From Hymenobacter sp. IS2118 (GTDB taxonomy: Bacteria > Bacteroidota > Bacteroidia > Cytophagales > Hymenobacteraceae): a stretch of DNA of 47,869 nucleotides. The notes below the pieces were generated by a model, which ran no database searches, had not been told where the DNA came from, and saw only the letters and a list, made by a program, of their open reading frames with translations. The stretch is taken from contig NZ_JNLX01000138.1 of the NCBI RefSeq assembly GCF_000715495.1, positions 1 through 47,869 of the forward strand, read 5' to 3'. Numbering within the stretch: the first letter of the stretch is position 1; every line of letters begins with the position of its first letter. The position numbers and the translations under genes were made by a program. This document shows, piece by piece, positions 30,692-39,393 of this stretch.

Positions 30692-32152
30692 ATGAGTTAT
30701 TTACGTACCGCAAAAGCGGCGTTGCTGGGCGTTGCCCTACTGGGAAGTTTACCCGGCTACGCCCAAACGGCCGACCGCAAAACGGCCATCAGCCTTTCCG
30801 GCAGCGCGTTCCAATACAAAGGCAACTATGGCTCCCATTTCTGGGATTTGGGCAAAGCCAACGGCGGGCCCGGCCTGGGCATCAGCCGCTACCTCACGCC
30901 GGGCCTCGACCTGGGCCTGCACCTGGGCTACGTGGAGCTGAAAGGCAGCCAGCCACAGAGTGCCGCCAACAGCTTCAGCACCAACCTGGCCACCGCCAAC
31001 CTGGGCCTGAAACTCAAGCTAAACAACGGCTGGGCCATTAAGGAAGACGCCGTGGTTCAGCCCTACCTGATGCTGGCGCCGGGCCTCTCGTACCTGAGCC
31101 GCGAAGGCACCGTGCGCGGCAACAACGTGGAAGGCAACGCCATGCTGTTTGATATTTTTGGCGCGGCGGGTATCAATTTTCAGATAACCGACGGCATCGG
31201 CCTCTTCATTCAAACCGGCCAGCACGTGCCGCTGGGAGCCAATATCGACGGCGAGCCCAACCGCGACGACGACAGCTTCGACGACCGCTACCTGCAGCAC
31301 ACTGCCGGCCTCACCTTTTCTCTGGGCAAAGCCAAGGACACCGACGGCGACGGGGTTTCCGACCGCAAAGACAAGTGCCCCAATACGCCCACCGGCGTAG
31401 CCGTGGACCCCACCGGCTGCCCCCTGGACGGTGACGCCGACGGTGTGCCCGACTACCAGGACAAATGCCCCACCGAAAAGGGCCTAGCGGCGCTCGAAGG
31501 CTGCCCCGACCGTGACAACGACGGCGTGCGCGACGGCGACGACGCCTGCCCCGATACCCCCGGCACCATGGCCCTCAAAGGCTGCCCCGACGCTGACGGC
31601 GACGGCGTATCGGACCCCAACGACAAGTGCCCCGACACCCCAGCCGGCACGCAGGTAGACGCCTCCGGCTGCCCGCTGGTGCTGGACCAGGACGGCGACG
31701 GCATCCCCGATAACCTGGACAAGTGCCCCGACACCGCCGCCGGGGCCCGCGTTGATGCCACGGGTTGCCCAATGGTTATTGACCCCGCCATTCAGGGCCT
31801 GGAAGTGCCCATCCGCTTCAAAACCAACAGTACCGTTATCGAGCGCAGCTCGTATCCGGCCCTGAATAAGATGGTGAACGCCCTGAACGAGCGGCCCGAC
31901 TACAGCCTCCGCATTACCGGCCACGCCGATAGCCGCGGCACCGACGAGTACAACCAGGGCTTGTCGGAGCGCCGGGCCGAAGCAGTGAAACGCTACTTCA
32001 CGGGCAAAGGCCTGGATGCAAGCCGCATCCTGACCGAAGGCCGGGGCGAGGCCGAGCCAACCGCGCCCAACACGTCGGCCGCTGGCATGTCCCGCAACCG
32101 GCGCGTGGAGTTCAAGTTTGACTTTGTGCCCACGCCCACGCCGCTGCCCTAG
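30692..32152 (+). CDS. OmpA-family outer membrane protein with thrombospondin type 3 repeats
   Basis: This 486-residue protein has a signal peptide (MSYLRTAKAALLGVALLGSLPGYAQ), a beta-barrel-like region (about 26-205, ending in HTAGLTFSLGK), a run of Asp-rich thrombospondin type 3 calcium-binding repeats (about 208-365; DTDGDGVSDRKDKCPNTPTG and variants) and a C-terminal OmpA domain (about 370-480; ITGHADSRGTDEYNQGLSERRA, then GRGEAEP and MSRNRRVEF). The OmpA domain grips peptidoglycan while the repeats span the periplasm. Length and order are normal for the family in Bacteroidota. It is a single gene followed by a strong terminator. Confidence 0.93.
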   Translation: MSYLRTAKAALLGVALLGSLPGYAQTADRKTAISLSGSAFQYKGNYGSHFWDLGKANGGPGLGISRYLTPGLDLGLHLGYVELKGSQPQSAANSFSTNLATANLGLKLKLNNGWAIKEDAVVQPYLMLAPGLSYLSREGTVRGNNVEGNAMLFDIFGAAGINFQITDGIGLFIQTGQHVPLGANIDGEPNRDDDSFDDRYLQHTAGLTFSLGKAKDTDGDGVSDRKDKCPNTPTGVAVDPTGCPLDGDADGVPDYQDKCPTEKGLAALEGCPDRDNDGVRDGDDACPDTPGTMALKGCPDADGDGVSDPNDKCPDTPAGTQVDASGCPLVLDQDGDGIPDNLDKCPDTAAGARVDATGCPMVIDPAIQGLEVPIRFKTNSTVIERSSYPALNKMVNALNERPDYSLRITGHADSRGTDEYNQGLSERRAEAVKRYFTGKGLDASRILTEGRGEAEPTAPNTSAAGMSRNRRVEFKFDFVPTPTPLP

Positions 32153-32175
32153 TCAGGCGTAGCTGAAGCAGTAGC

Positions 32176-32230
32176 AAGCCGGCGGATTGAGAAGGGGAAT
32201 ACTCCTCTTTTCAATTCGCCGGCTTTTTTT
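32176..32230 (+). terminator. Terminator after the OmpA-like gene
   Basis: AAGCCGGCG pairs with CGCCGGCTT, the stem continues imperfectly through ATTGA/TCAAT and AGAAGGGG/CTCCTCTT, and TTTTTTT follows. It begins 23 bp after the stop codon. Confidence 0.88.
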
Positions 32231-32342
32231 GCGTGGTTCCCGGCCCGAACACCGGGCTTGGGCCGGATGCGCCGGCCGAAGTGGGGGCAACGGTGGCGGG
32301 TCATTTGCCGTTGGAGAGCTTTCGGTTGTGCTTAAATTTCCT

Positions 32343-33605
32343 ATGGTTCGTTTTCTTTTTCTGCTGCTGGCTGCATCGCTGGCTTTTGCGGCCCGTCCGG
32401 TGGCGGCGTATTCCGTGCTCACCCACCAGGCCAACATCGATTCGACCTGGGAGCGCACCCTAATGCCGGCCCTGCAGCGGCGCTACCCCGGCGGTACCGA
32501 CGAAGAGATGGCAGATGCCAAAGCCTACGCCTACGGCGGGGCCATTATCCAGGACATGGGGTATTATCCATTTGGTAATGAGCTGTTTACCAATCTGACG
32601 CATTATGTGCGGTCGGGCGATTTTGTGCGAAACCTGATAAGTCAATCGGAGAACCGCAACGACTACGCTTTTGCGATGGGGGCCCTGGCCCACTACGCGG
32701 CCGACATCAGCGGGCACGCCGACGGCACCAACCGCGCCATGGCCAGCGTGTACCCGGAGCTGGCCGCCAAGTTTGGCCCGTCCATCACCTACGAGCAAGC
32801 CCCCAAGCAGCACACGCAGCTGGAGTTTGCCTTCGATGTGGTGCAGCTGGCCAGCGGCAAGTACCGCACCCAGGAATACCACAAAAACTTTGGCTTCAAG
32901 GTGAGCAAATCGGTACTGGAGCGCGCTTTTTTGCAAACCTATGGGCTGGAGATGGGCAAGGTGATTGCCAACGTGGACCTGAGCATTGCCTCCTTCCGCT
33001 TCGCGGTGAGCCAGCTCATTCCGACGGCCGCCCGCGCCGCCTGGCACTACAAGCGCAAGGACATTATGAAGCTGAGCCCCGGCGCCCGGCGGCGCGACTA
33101 CCTCGAACGCACGAGCCCGCGTCAGTTCGAGAAGGAATACGGCACCGAGTACGAACGGCCCGGCTTTGGGGCCCGCATTATTTCCTACTTCATTCGGGTG
33201 CTGCCCAAAATCGGGCCGCTCAAGCCTTTTGCCTTCAAGCTGCCTACTCCCGAAGCCCAGGCGTTGTTCAAATCCAGCTTCCGGGGGGTTATGGCTAATT
33301 ACCGGGCCGATATAGCCCGGCAGCCGGCCGATACCTCCGCTTCGCCTCTCACCCTGCCCAATACTGACTTCGATACCGGCCGCCCCACCCGCGCCGGCTC
33401 CTACGCCCTGGCCGACGAAACCTACGGCGAATGGCTGCGGATGCTGGCTAAGGACAAGTTTGAAAAAATCAATCCCAAGGCCCGCCAAAATATCCTAACC
33501 TTTTACAATGACGAACCCAAAACCCCGGCTTCGAAGGAGGAGAAGGAGGCCAGCAAAATGCGCGAAACGCAGGAAGCCCTGGCGCAGCTGCGGGCCCTGA
33601 AGTAG
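32343..33605 (+). CDS. Zinc-dependent phospholipase C family protein
   Basis: This 420-residue protein has a signal peptide (MVRFLFLLLAASLAFAARPVAA). The mature part begins AYSVLTHQANIDSTW and shows the His/Asp pattern of the zinc phospholipase C/S1-P1 nuclease fold: Asp in IIQDMGYYPFG, His in LTHYVRSGDFV, and the key HYAADISGHADG near residue 115. After about residue 340 the sequence is polar and low in complexity, with a Lys/Glu-rich end. It may hydrolyse phospholipids in the envelope or outside the cell. A longer frame upstream is rejected because the signal peptide starts at 32343. A single gene. Confidence 0.83.
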   Translation: MVRFLFLLLAASLAFAARPVAAYSVLTHQANIDSTWERTLMPALQRRYPGGTDEEMADAKAYAYGGAIIQDMGYYPFGNELFTNLTHYVRSGDFVRNLISQSENRNDYAFAMGALAHYAADISGHADGTNRAMASVYPELAAKFGPSITYEQAPKQHTQLEFAFDVVQLASGKYRTQEYHKNFGFKVSKSVLERAFLQTYGLEMGKVIANVDLSIASFRFAVSQLIPTAARAAWHYKRKDIMKLSPGARRRDYLERTSPRQFEKEYGTEYERPGFGARIISYFIRVLPKIGPLKPFAFKLPTPEAQALFKSSFRGVMANYRADIARQPADTSASPLTLPNTDFDTGRPTRAGSYALADETYGEWLRMLAKDKFEKINPKARQNILTFYNDEPKTPASKEEKEASKMRETQEALAQLRALK

Positions 33606-33744
33606 GCTGCGGCAGCCAGGGGGGCTTGTCGGGCAGTAGAGGCGGCCGGCCGGAGGTGCTTACCTTTCCACAGCGCCGGGTAAGCGTTGTGGCCGGCTAT
33701 TGGCGATTGAAAACCTTTTGAACCACCTGATATTGCTACTCCGT

Positions 33745-34602
33745 ATGAAATCAAACGTACGCTTGCTCGTGCTGCTGCTGCTATTCGGGCTGGGCGCCGC
33801 CCCCGCGGTCGTGGCCCAAAACCGGGCTGCGCGTTCTGAGAAACACGCTTACCACCAAACCCAGGTGGTGCCGGTGTTGGGCCAGCAGCGGCTAAAGCTG
33901 GAGGCCCAGCTAACCGCCGCCGACCAGGCAGCGCTGGCCACTTACCGTCGCCAACTGAAAGAGCTGCGGCAGCAGCGCCACGCCCTGCGGCAAAGCCTCG
34001 CCCCGGCCGGCCCCGGCACTACCCGCCCCGCGCCCACCGCTAACCAGTTGTTGCTGCGCCAACAGTTATCGGCCCAAACCAAAACCCTGATGCAGGCCGT
34101 GCGGGCCATGGCCCAGCGCTACCAGCCCGTTATCAAGCAGCTAGCCGAGGAGGTGCAGCCACAGCAGCAGCAATGGGTCGCCGACTTGCGGGCCATCACC
34201 TTGCGGTATGCTACGCCCGAACAGCAGCAGCGCCTGGCCGCTCAGGCGCCGCGCCGGCTGCAGCGCAGCGCTTATTTTAGTCCCACTGCCTTTTTGCTTC
34301 GGGAGGCCCCGGCCGCCCTGGCGGCAACCATTGCCGCGCGCCGCGCCGTCAGTTCCAGCCTCTATCCTAATCCCGTGGCCACCACCGGCCAGCTCGATTT
34401 TGAGGTAGCAGCCGCGGGTGCTGTGGCAGTGGCGTTGCTCGATGCCCAGGGCACCCAACTGCGCACGATGATGGCCGAGTCCCAGGCCGAAAAAGGGCCG
34501 CGTACCCAGCAGCTGGATTTGCGCGACCTGCCCGCCGGCCTGTATTTCTACAAAATCACCACCCCAGCCGGTAGCGAAACCAAACGCTTTATAAAAGAAT
34601 AA
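33745..34602 (+). CDS. Secreted protein with a T9SS sorting domain
   Basis: The 285-residue product has a signal peptide (MKSNVRLLVLLLLFGLGAAPAVVAQ), a long helical Gln/Arg-rich region (about 30-190; LEAQLTAADQAALATYRRQLKELRQQR resembles Spy/CpxP-type stress proteins) and a type A T9SS sorting domain (about 205-285; SLYPNPVATTGQLDFEV to GLYFYKITTPAGSETKRFIKE). It is therefore expected on the cell surface or outside it. A helical Spy-like cargo on T9SS is a less usual combination. The similarity to Spy is based on pattern only. The start at 33745 is set by the signal peptide. It converges with the efflux operon. Confidence 0.78.
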   Translation: MKSNVRLLVLLLLFGLGAAPAVVAQNRAARSEKHAYHQTQVVPVLGQQRLKLEAQLTAADQAALATYRRQLKELRQQRHALRQSLAPAGPGTTRPAPTANQLLLRQQLSAQTKTLMQAVRAMAQRYQPVIKQLAEEVQPQQQQWVADLRAITLRYATPEQQQRLAAQAPRRLQRSAYFSPTAFLLREAPAALAATIAARRAVSSSLYPNPVATTGQLDFEVAAAGAVAVALLDAQGTQLRTMMAESQAEKGPRTQQLDLRDLPAGLYFYKITTPAGSETKRFIKE

Positions 34603-34629
34603 AGCCAGCTACAGAACTCGCAAGCCTTG

Positions 34630-36015
34630 CTACTCTCGCACCAGCCCGCCGCTCAGGCGGCGCAGGGCAATTTCGGCCTGCTTGGCGGCATAGCGAATGT
34701 CGAGCAGGCGGGTTTCGGCATCGAGCTGGTTGCGCTGGGCTTCGCGCAGTACCAGCGGCGTGAGCAGGCCCAGGCGGTAGCGTTCCAGGGCAATGGCCAC
34801 GTTCTGGCGGGCCAGCTGAATATTGGTTTCTTCGAGGTCGAGCAGCTGCAGGAAGTTCCGGTACTGGGCAAATGCCGAGGCCGCGTCGGCGTCGAGTTGG
34901 AGCGTGGTTTGGCCTAGGCGGAGTTCGCCTTGCTCCTCGGCCACGCGGGCGTTTTGTTCCAGCCGCCGGATGTTGAAGCCGTTGAAAATGGGCACGCTGG
35001 CCGTAATGCCGTAGTTCAGGCCCTTCACGTTGTTGATGCTGGTGGTGAGCACCGGGCCGGTGGGCAGGTTAATGAACTGCGCGTTGTTGATGTTGCGGTT
35101 CAGGCCGTAGCCCGTCACAAAACCGATTTGGGGAAAGCGCGAGGCCCGCACCAGCCGGCGGTTGTACGTGGCCACATCGAGCCCCAGCTGGGCCTGGGCT
35201 AGGCGCGGGTTGTTGGCCTTGATACCGGCCGTGATGGTTTCCTCGCGCAGGTCGCGGGTCACGGTCAGGCTGTCGCTGGGTGCGAAATCGAGGCGTGGGG
35301 TGCGGCCCAGCAGGTTGTTGAGGGTGATTTTGGCAGCCGTCAGAGCTTGCTGCTGCTGCAGGAGCAGGCTGCGGTCGGCGTTGTAGTCCACGCGGGCGGT
35401 CAGGACCTCTACCTTGGCCGCTACGCCCACGTCTACCTGGGCCTGGGTGAGGTCGATGCGGGCCTGGCCGATTTTTAGCGCCTCTTCCAGCGACTTTATT
35501 TTGCCGCCCTGCCGCACCACGTCGTAGTAGGCGTTGGTCACGTTCTCTACGGTTTCCTCCACCGTGGCGCGGGTGATTTGCTGCTGCTGCTGGCGCAGGG
35601 TTTTCAGCCGGTCGTAGGCAATGAACATGCCCAGGCCGTCGAATAGCGTCCAGCCCAGCGTTACGTTGGTATTCAGTTGGTTGGAAGTGCCCCCGTTTAT
35701 CACGCGCGGCTCATTCGTTCCAACGGTAGAAGTAATATCGTTTCGGTTGAACGTGCGGGTGAGGTTGGCGCTGATGTTGGGCAGCTGGCCGGCATTACCG
35801 CGCGTCACGTTGTTCGCGGCAATCACTTCATCCTGCCGCGAGAGCAGAATGCCATAATTATGCTGCAGCGCCGCGCTGATAGCGGCTTGCAGCGACAGCA
35901 GCGGGGCCGGCGCCACGGTAGCCGGCCGGGCCAGCTGCTGGGGCCGCGCCACCGGTACCTGCTGTGCCGCAGCTGCGAAAGGAAACAGGAAAAGGAAGAA
36001 GCGAAAAGATTTCAT
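34630..36015 (-). CDS. TolC-family outer membrane efflux protein
   Basis: This 461-residue protein is the outer membrane channel of the RND efflux system encoded upstream in the same operon. It has a signal peptide (MKSFRFFLFLFPFAAAAQQ), then two OEP repeats: the first has LLSLQAAISAALQHNYGILLSRQD and TLFDGLGMFIAYDRLKTL, the second NPRLAQAQLGLDVATYNRRLVRASRFPQIG and PIFNGFNIRRLEQ. The F-D/N-G pattern is typical of the family. The C-terminus ends in the helix ALRRLSGGLV. The true start at 36015 is set by the signal peptide; a longer frame reaches into the permease gene. Confidence 0.92.
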   Translation of the reverse strand: MKSFRFFLFLFPFAAAAQQVPVARPQQLARPATVAPAPLLSLQAAISAALQHNYGILLSRQDEVIAANNVTRGNAGQLPNISANLTRTFNRNDITSTVGTNEPRVINGGTSNQLNTNVTLGWTLFDGLGMFIAYDRLKTLRQQQQQITRATVEETVENVTNAYYDVVRQGGKIKSLEEALKIGQARIDLTQAQVDVGVAAKVEVLTARVDYNADRSLLLQQQQALTAAKITLNNLLGRTPRLDFAPSDSLTVTRDLREETITAGIKANNPRLAQAQLGLDVATYNRRLVRASRFPQIGFVTGYGLNRNINNAQFINLPTGPVLTTSINNVKGLNYGITASVPIFNGFNIRRLEQNARVAEEQGELRLGQTTLQLDADAASAFAQYRNFLQLLDLEETNIQLARQNVAIALERYRLGLLTPLVLREAQRNQLDAETRLLDIRYAAKQAEIALRRLSGGLVRE

Positions 36016-36041
36016 GCAAAGGAATTCGGAGCAAAAAACGT

Positions 36042-36062
36042 CCCCTCCTTGGTAAGGAGGGG
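36042..36062. repeat. CCCCTCCTT hairpin between the permease and TolC genes
   Basis: CCCCTCCTT and AAGGAGGGG form a perfect stem with loop GGT. The same stem with loop ACC is at 39176-39196, so the hairpin marks both gene junctions of the efflux operon. Confidence 0.8.
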
Positions 36063-36071
36063 AGTACGACC

Positions 36072-39000
36072 TTAGGCCGATACGGCGTCGGCTGGTTTGG
36101 ACTTGTGCTTTTTGGCCGTGGCGAAGTACGAATACATCACCGGTACAATGTAGAGCGTGAGCACCGTGGCAAACAGCAGTCCGCCCACCACGCCAATGCC
36201 CATGGCCCGGCGGCTGAGCGCGCCCGCGCCGGTGGCAATGGCAATGGGCATAATGCCCAGAATGGCGCACAGCGAGGTCATCAGAATAGGGCGGAAGCGC
36301 GCCGTAGCACCTTCAATGAGGCCGGTCATGTAATCCACGTTGAACTTCTCGACGCGCTGGTTAGCAAATTCCACGATGAGAATGCCATTTTTGGTCACGA
36401 GGCCAATCAGCATGATGATGCCGATTTGCGAGAACAGGTTCAGCGTCTGGTTGAAGTACCACAAACTGAGCAGCGCGCCCGAGAGCGCCAGCGGCACCGT
36501 CACCATGATGATGACCGGGTCGCGGAAGCTTTCAAACTGCGCGGCCAGCACCAGGTAAATCAGCACCAGGGCCAGGCCAAAAGCGAAGAGCAGCGACGAG
36601 GAGCTTTCCTCAAAGTCGCGGGAAGTGCCCGCCAGCTCGGTGGTGAAGGTGTCGTCGAGGTTTTGCTCGGCAATGGCACGCATGGCCGCGATGCCGTCGC
36701 CCAGGGTTTTGCCGGGGGCCAAGGAGGCCGAGAACGTGGCCGAGTTGTAGCGGTTGAAGCGGTAGAGCTGGGGCGGCGTGCTGCTTTCTTCCAGCCGGAT
36801 TACGTTGTCGAGCTGCACCAGCTCGCCGGCGGCGTTTTTCACCGACAGCAGGCGCACGTCCAGCGGCTGGTTGCGGTCTTCGCGGGCTACTTGGCCAATA
36901 ATCTGGTACTGCTTGCTGCCCCGGATGAAGTAGCCGTAGCGCTGGCCGCTGAGGCCGGCCTGCAAGGTTTGAGAGATGCTTTGCACCGAAATGCCCAGGC
37001 TTTGGGCCTTCTCGCGGTCGATGTTCACGCGCAGCTCGGGCTTGTTGAACTTCAGGTTCACGTCCACGAACTGGAAGGTGGGGTCCTGGCGGGCCAGCTC
37101 CAGAAACTTGGGCACCACTTCGCGCAGCTTCTCAAAGTCCTGGGTTTGCACCACAAACTGCACCGGCAGGCCGCCGCCGCCGCCACCAATGCTTTGGTCC
37201 TGCGACACCGACGTGCGGGCGGCCGGTAGGTTCTTCACGCCCGCGCTCACGGCGTTGGCCACCTGGTCCTGGGTTTCGGTGCGCTCTTCGGCCTGCACCA
37301 GAATGACGCGGGCAATGGCCGAGTTGGAGCCCCCGGCAAAGCCCGGCGAGGTCACTGTAAACACGCTGTTCAGGTTTTTGGCGCCGGCCGAGTCTGTTGC
37401 CACCCTGGTCAACTGGTCAACATAATTGTCCATGTACTCGAACGAAGCGCCTTCCGGGCCGGTCGCGTTGATGTTTACGCGACTGCGGTCCTCCACCGGG
37501 GCCAGCTCCGAGGGAATGATTTTCATGAAGCCCCAGATGCTGCCGCCCGTCACCACTATCATCACCCAGGCCAGCCAGCGGTTGCGCAAAAACGAGCGCA
37601 GACTGCCCTGGTAGGCATTAATCATGCGTTCGAAGAACGGCTCGGTTTTGCGGTAAAACCAGTTGTGCGTTTCCTGCCGCTTGAGCAGCTTGGCGCACAT
37701 CATGGGCGTGAGCGTGAGCGACACGAAAGCCGAAATCAGCACCGAACCCGCCACCACAATGCCGAACTCGCGGAACAGCCGCCCCGTGATGCCCGTGAGG
37801 AACACCACCGGCAAAAACACCGCCGCCAGCACCACCGTGGTGCTCACCACGGCCACCAGAATTTCTTCGGTGCCCTTGATGGCCGCTTCCTTGGGCTCTT
37901 CGCCGTCCTCAATGCGCGAGTAGATGTTTTCCAGCACCACAATGGCGTCGTCCACCACCAGGCCAATGGCCAGCACGATGGCCAGCAGCGTCAGCACGTT
38001 GATGGAGAAATCAAGCAGGTACATCACGAAGAAAATACCAATCAGCGACACCGGAATGGCCACCACCGGAATGAGGGTGGAGCGCCAGTCGCGCAGAAAC
38101 AAGAAGATGATAACCACCACCAGCACAAAGGCTTCGATGATGGTGTGCTCCACCTCGCTGATGGAGTTGCGGATAAATACCGAGTTGTCGATGCCCGGCC
38201 GCAGCTTCAGGTCCGAGGGCAAATCTTTGCCGTACTGCTTGAGGCGCTTGTTGAACTCGTCGGCAATCTCAATCTGGTTGGAGCCCGGCTGGGGCACCAC
38301 GGCCAGGGCCACGCCCGGCACGCCATTTACCCGGAAAATGGTCTGGTCGTTTTCCGGGTACAGCTCGGCGTAGCCAATGTCGGAGAGGCGCACGAGCGAG
38401 ATGTCGTCTTTGCGGATAATGAGGTTGTTGAAGTCCTCCACCGAAGTCAGGCGGCCCATGGTGCGCAGCGTGAGCTGGGTGGCCGCGCCCTGCACCGAGC
38501 CGCTGGGCAGCTCCACGTTTTCGCGGGTAAGGGCGGCCTGCACGTCCACGGGCGACACGCTCAGGGCCGAGAGCTTCACTGGGTCCAGCCACAGGCGCAT
38601 GGAGTATTTCCGCTCGCCGTACACCCGCACCTCCGACACGCCCGGAATGGTCTGCAGCCGCTCCTTGAGGGAGTTGTTGGCGTAGTCCGTGAGCTCCAGC
38701 AGCGTGCGTTTATCGGAGTTGAGGTAGGTGATGACGATGGGCTGCGAGTCGGCGTTGGCCTTGCTCACCACGGGCGGGTCAATGTCGCGCGGCAGGCGGC
38801 CCTGCGCCCCCGATACCTTGTCGCGCACGTCGTTGGCCGCCGTTTCCAGGTTGTAGTCGAGGTCAAACTCCACCGTAATCTGGCTACGGCCGTCGCGCGA
38901 GTTCGACGTCATGTTCTTGATGCCGGCAATGCTGTTGAGGGCTTCCTCCAGCGGCTCGGTCACCTGGCCCTGCATCACGTCGGCCGAGGCCCCCGTGTAC

Positions 39001-39149
39001 GTAGCCGACACCGTGATAATGGGCGGGTCCACGCTCGGGTATTCTCGAATACTGAGGTAGCGGAACCCAATCACCCCAAAAATGATGATGACCAGGCTCA
39101 TCACAATGGCGAGAACCGGCCGGTTGATGCTAGTGGTGGAAAGACTCAT
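36072..39149 (-). CDS. RND efflux transporter permease
   Basis: This 1025-residue inner membrane protein is an AcrB/MexF-type proton-driven efflux pump. The N-terminus has STTSINRPVLAIVMSLVIIIFGVIGF as first membrane helix; the porter domain has EYPSVDPPIITVSATYTGASA; the fourth membrane helix carries the proton-relay Asp pair in GLVVDDAIVVLENIYSRIEDG near residue 405; and the second half repeats the pattern, with GLVTKNGILIVEFANQR near residue 920. Twelve membrane helices are expected. Length is normal. The substrates are unknown. It lies between the adaptor and TolC genes, the usual tripartite order. Confidence 0.94.
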   Translation of the reverse strand: MSLSTTSINRPVLAIVMSLVIIIFGVIGFRYLSIREYPSVDPPIITVSATYTGASADVMQGQVTEPLEEALNSIAGIKNMTSNSRDGRSQITVEFDLDYNLETAANDVRDKVSGAQGRLPRDIDPPVVSKANADSQPIVITYLNSDKRTLLELTDYANNSLKERLQTIPGVSEVRVYGERKYSMRLWLDPVKLSALSVSPVDVQAALTRENVELPSGSVQGAATQLTLRTMGRLTSVEDFNNLIIRKDDISLVRLSDIGYAELYPENDQTIFRVNGVPGVALAVVPQPGSNQIEIADEFNKRLKQYGKDLPSDLKLRPGIDNSVFIRNSISEVEHTIIEAFVLVVVIIFLFLRDWRSTLIPVVAIPVSLIGIFFVMYLLDFSINVLTLLAIVLAIGLVVDDAIVVLENIYSRIEDGEEPKEAAIKGTEEILVAVVSTTVVLAAVFLPVVFLTGITGRLFREFGIVVAGSVLISAFVSLTLTPMMCAKLLKRQETHNWFYRKTEPFFERMINAYQGSLRSFLRNRWLAWVMIVVTGGSIWGFMKIIPSELAPVEDRSRVNINATGPEGASFEYMDNYVDQLTRVATDSAGAKNLNSVFTVTSPGFAGGSNSAIARVILVQAEERTETQDQVANAVSAGVKNLPAARTSVSQDQSIGGGGGGLPVQFVVQTQDFEKLREVVPKFLELARQDPTFQFVDVNLKFNKPELRVNIDREKAQSLGISVQSISQTLQAGLSGQRYGYFIRGSKQYQIIGQVAREDRNQPLDVRLLSVKNAAGELVQLDNVIRLEESSTPPQLYRFNRYNSATFSASLAPGKTLGDGIAAMRAIAEQNLDDTFTTELAGTSRDFEESSSSLLFAFGLALVLIYLVLAAQFESFRDPVIIMVTVPLALSGALLSLWYFNQTLNLFSQIGIIMLIGLVTKNGILIVEFANQRVEKFNVDYMTGLIEGATARFRPILMTSLCAILGIMPIAIATGAGALSRRAMGIGVVGGLLFATVLTLYIVPVMYSYFATAKKHKSKPADAVSA

Positions 39150-39175
39150 TTCTTTTTAATATAGGGCGATAAACT

Positions 39176-39391
39176 CCCCTCCTTACCAAGGAGGGGACGT
39201 TCAGCCGCAAGGCTGAACCGGGGTGGTTGTGGCGTTGCACGAGTTGGGCATACGAGGCAGTTGAAAGAGGCCACTTTTACAGCCCTAATGCCAACCCTGC
39301 GGTGGCACCACCCCCGTTCGAGCCGTTGAGTCAAAATCCCCTCCTTAGCTACGCTGACCTTCGGTTGGTAAGGAGGGGATTTTGACTCAAC
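39176..39391. repeat. Composite inverted repeats between the adaptor and permease genes
   Basis: Three hairpins occur in order: CCCCTCCTT/AAGGAGGGG (39176-39196), GTTCAGCC/GGCTGAAC (39199-39218), and a perfect 23-bp inverted repeat with arms 39325-39347 and 39369-39391 (arm beginning GTTGAGTCAAAATCCCC). The loop of the last contains CTGACCTTCGGTT, shared with the repeat at 12010-12122. It ends 2 bp before the adaptor stop codon. Confidence 0.88.
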
Positions 39392-39393
39392 AA

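Noticed and set aside
30426..30695. Small open frame upstream of the OmpA-like gene
   Set aside because: No signal peptide, domain or promoter, and it overlaps the start of the OmpA-like gene.
37665..39164. Plus-strand open frame of about 500 codons over the RND permease
   Set aside because: His/Arg/Gln-rich shadow of a well-conserved gene.
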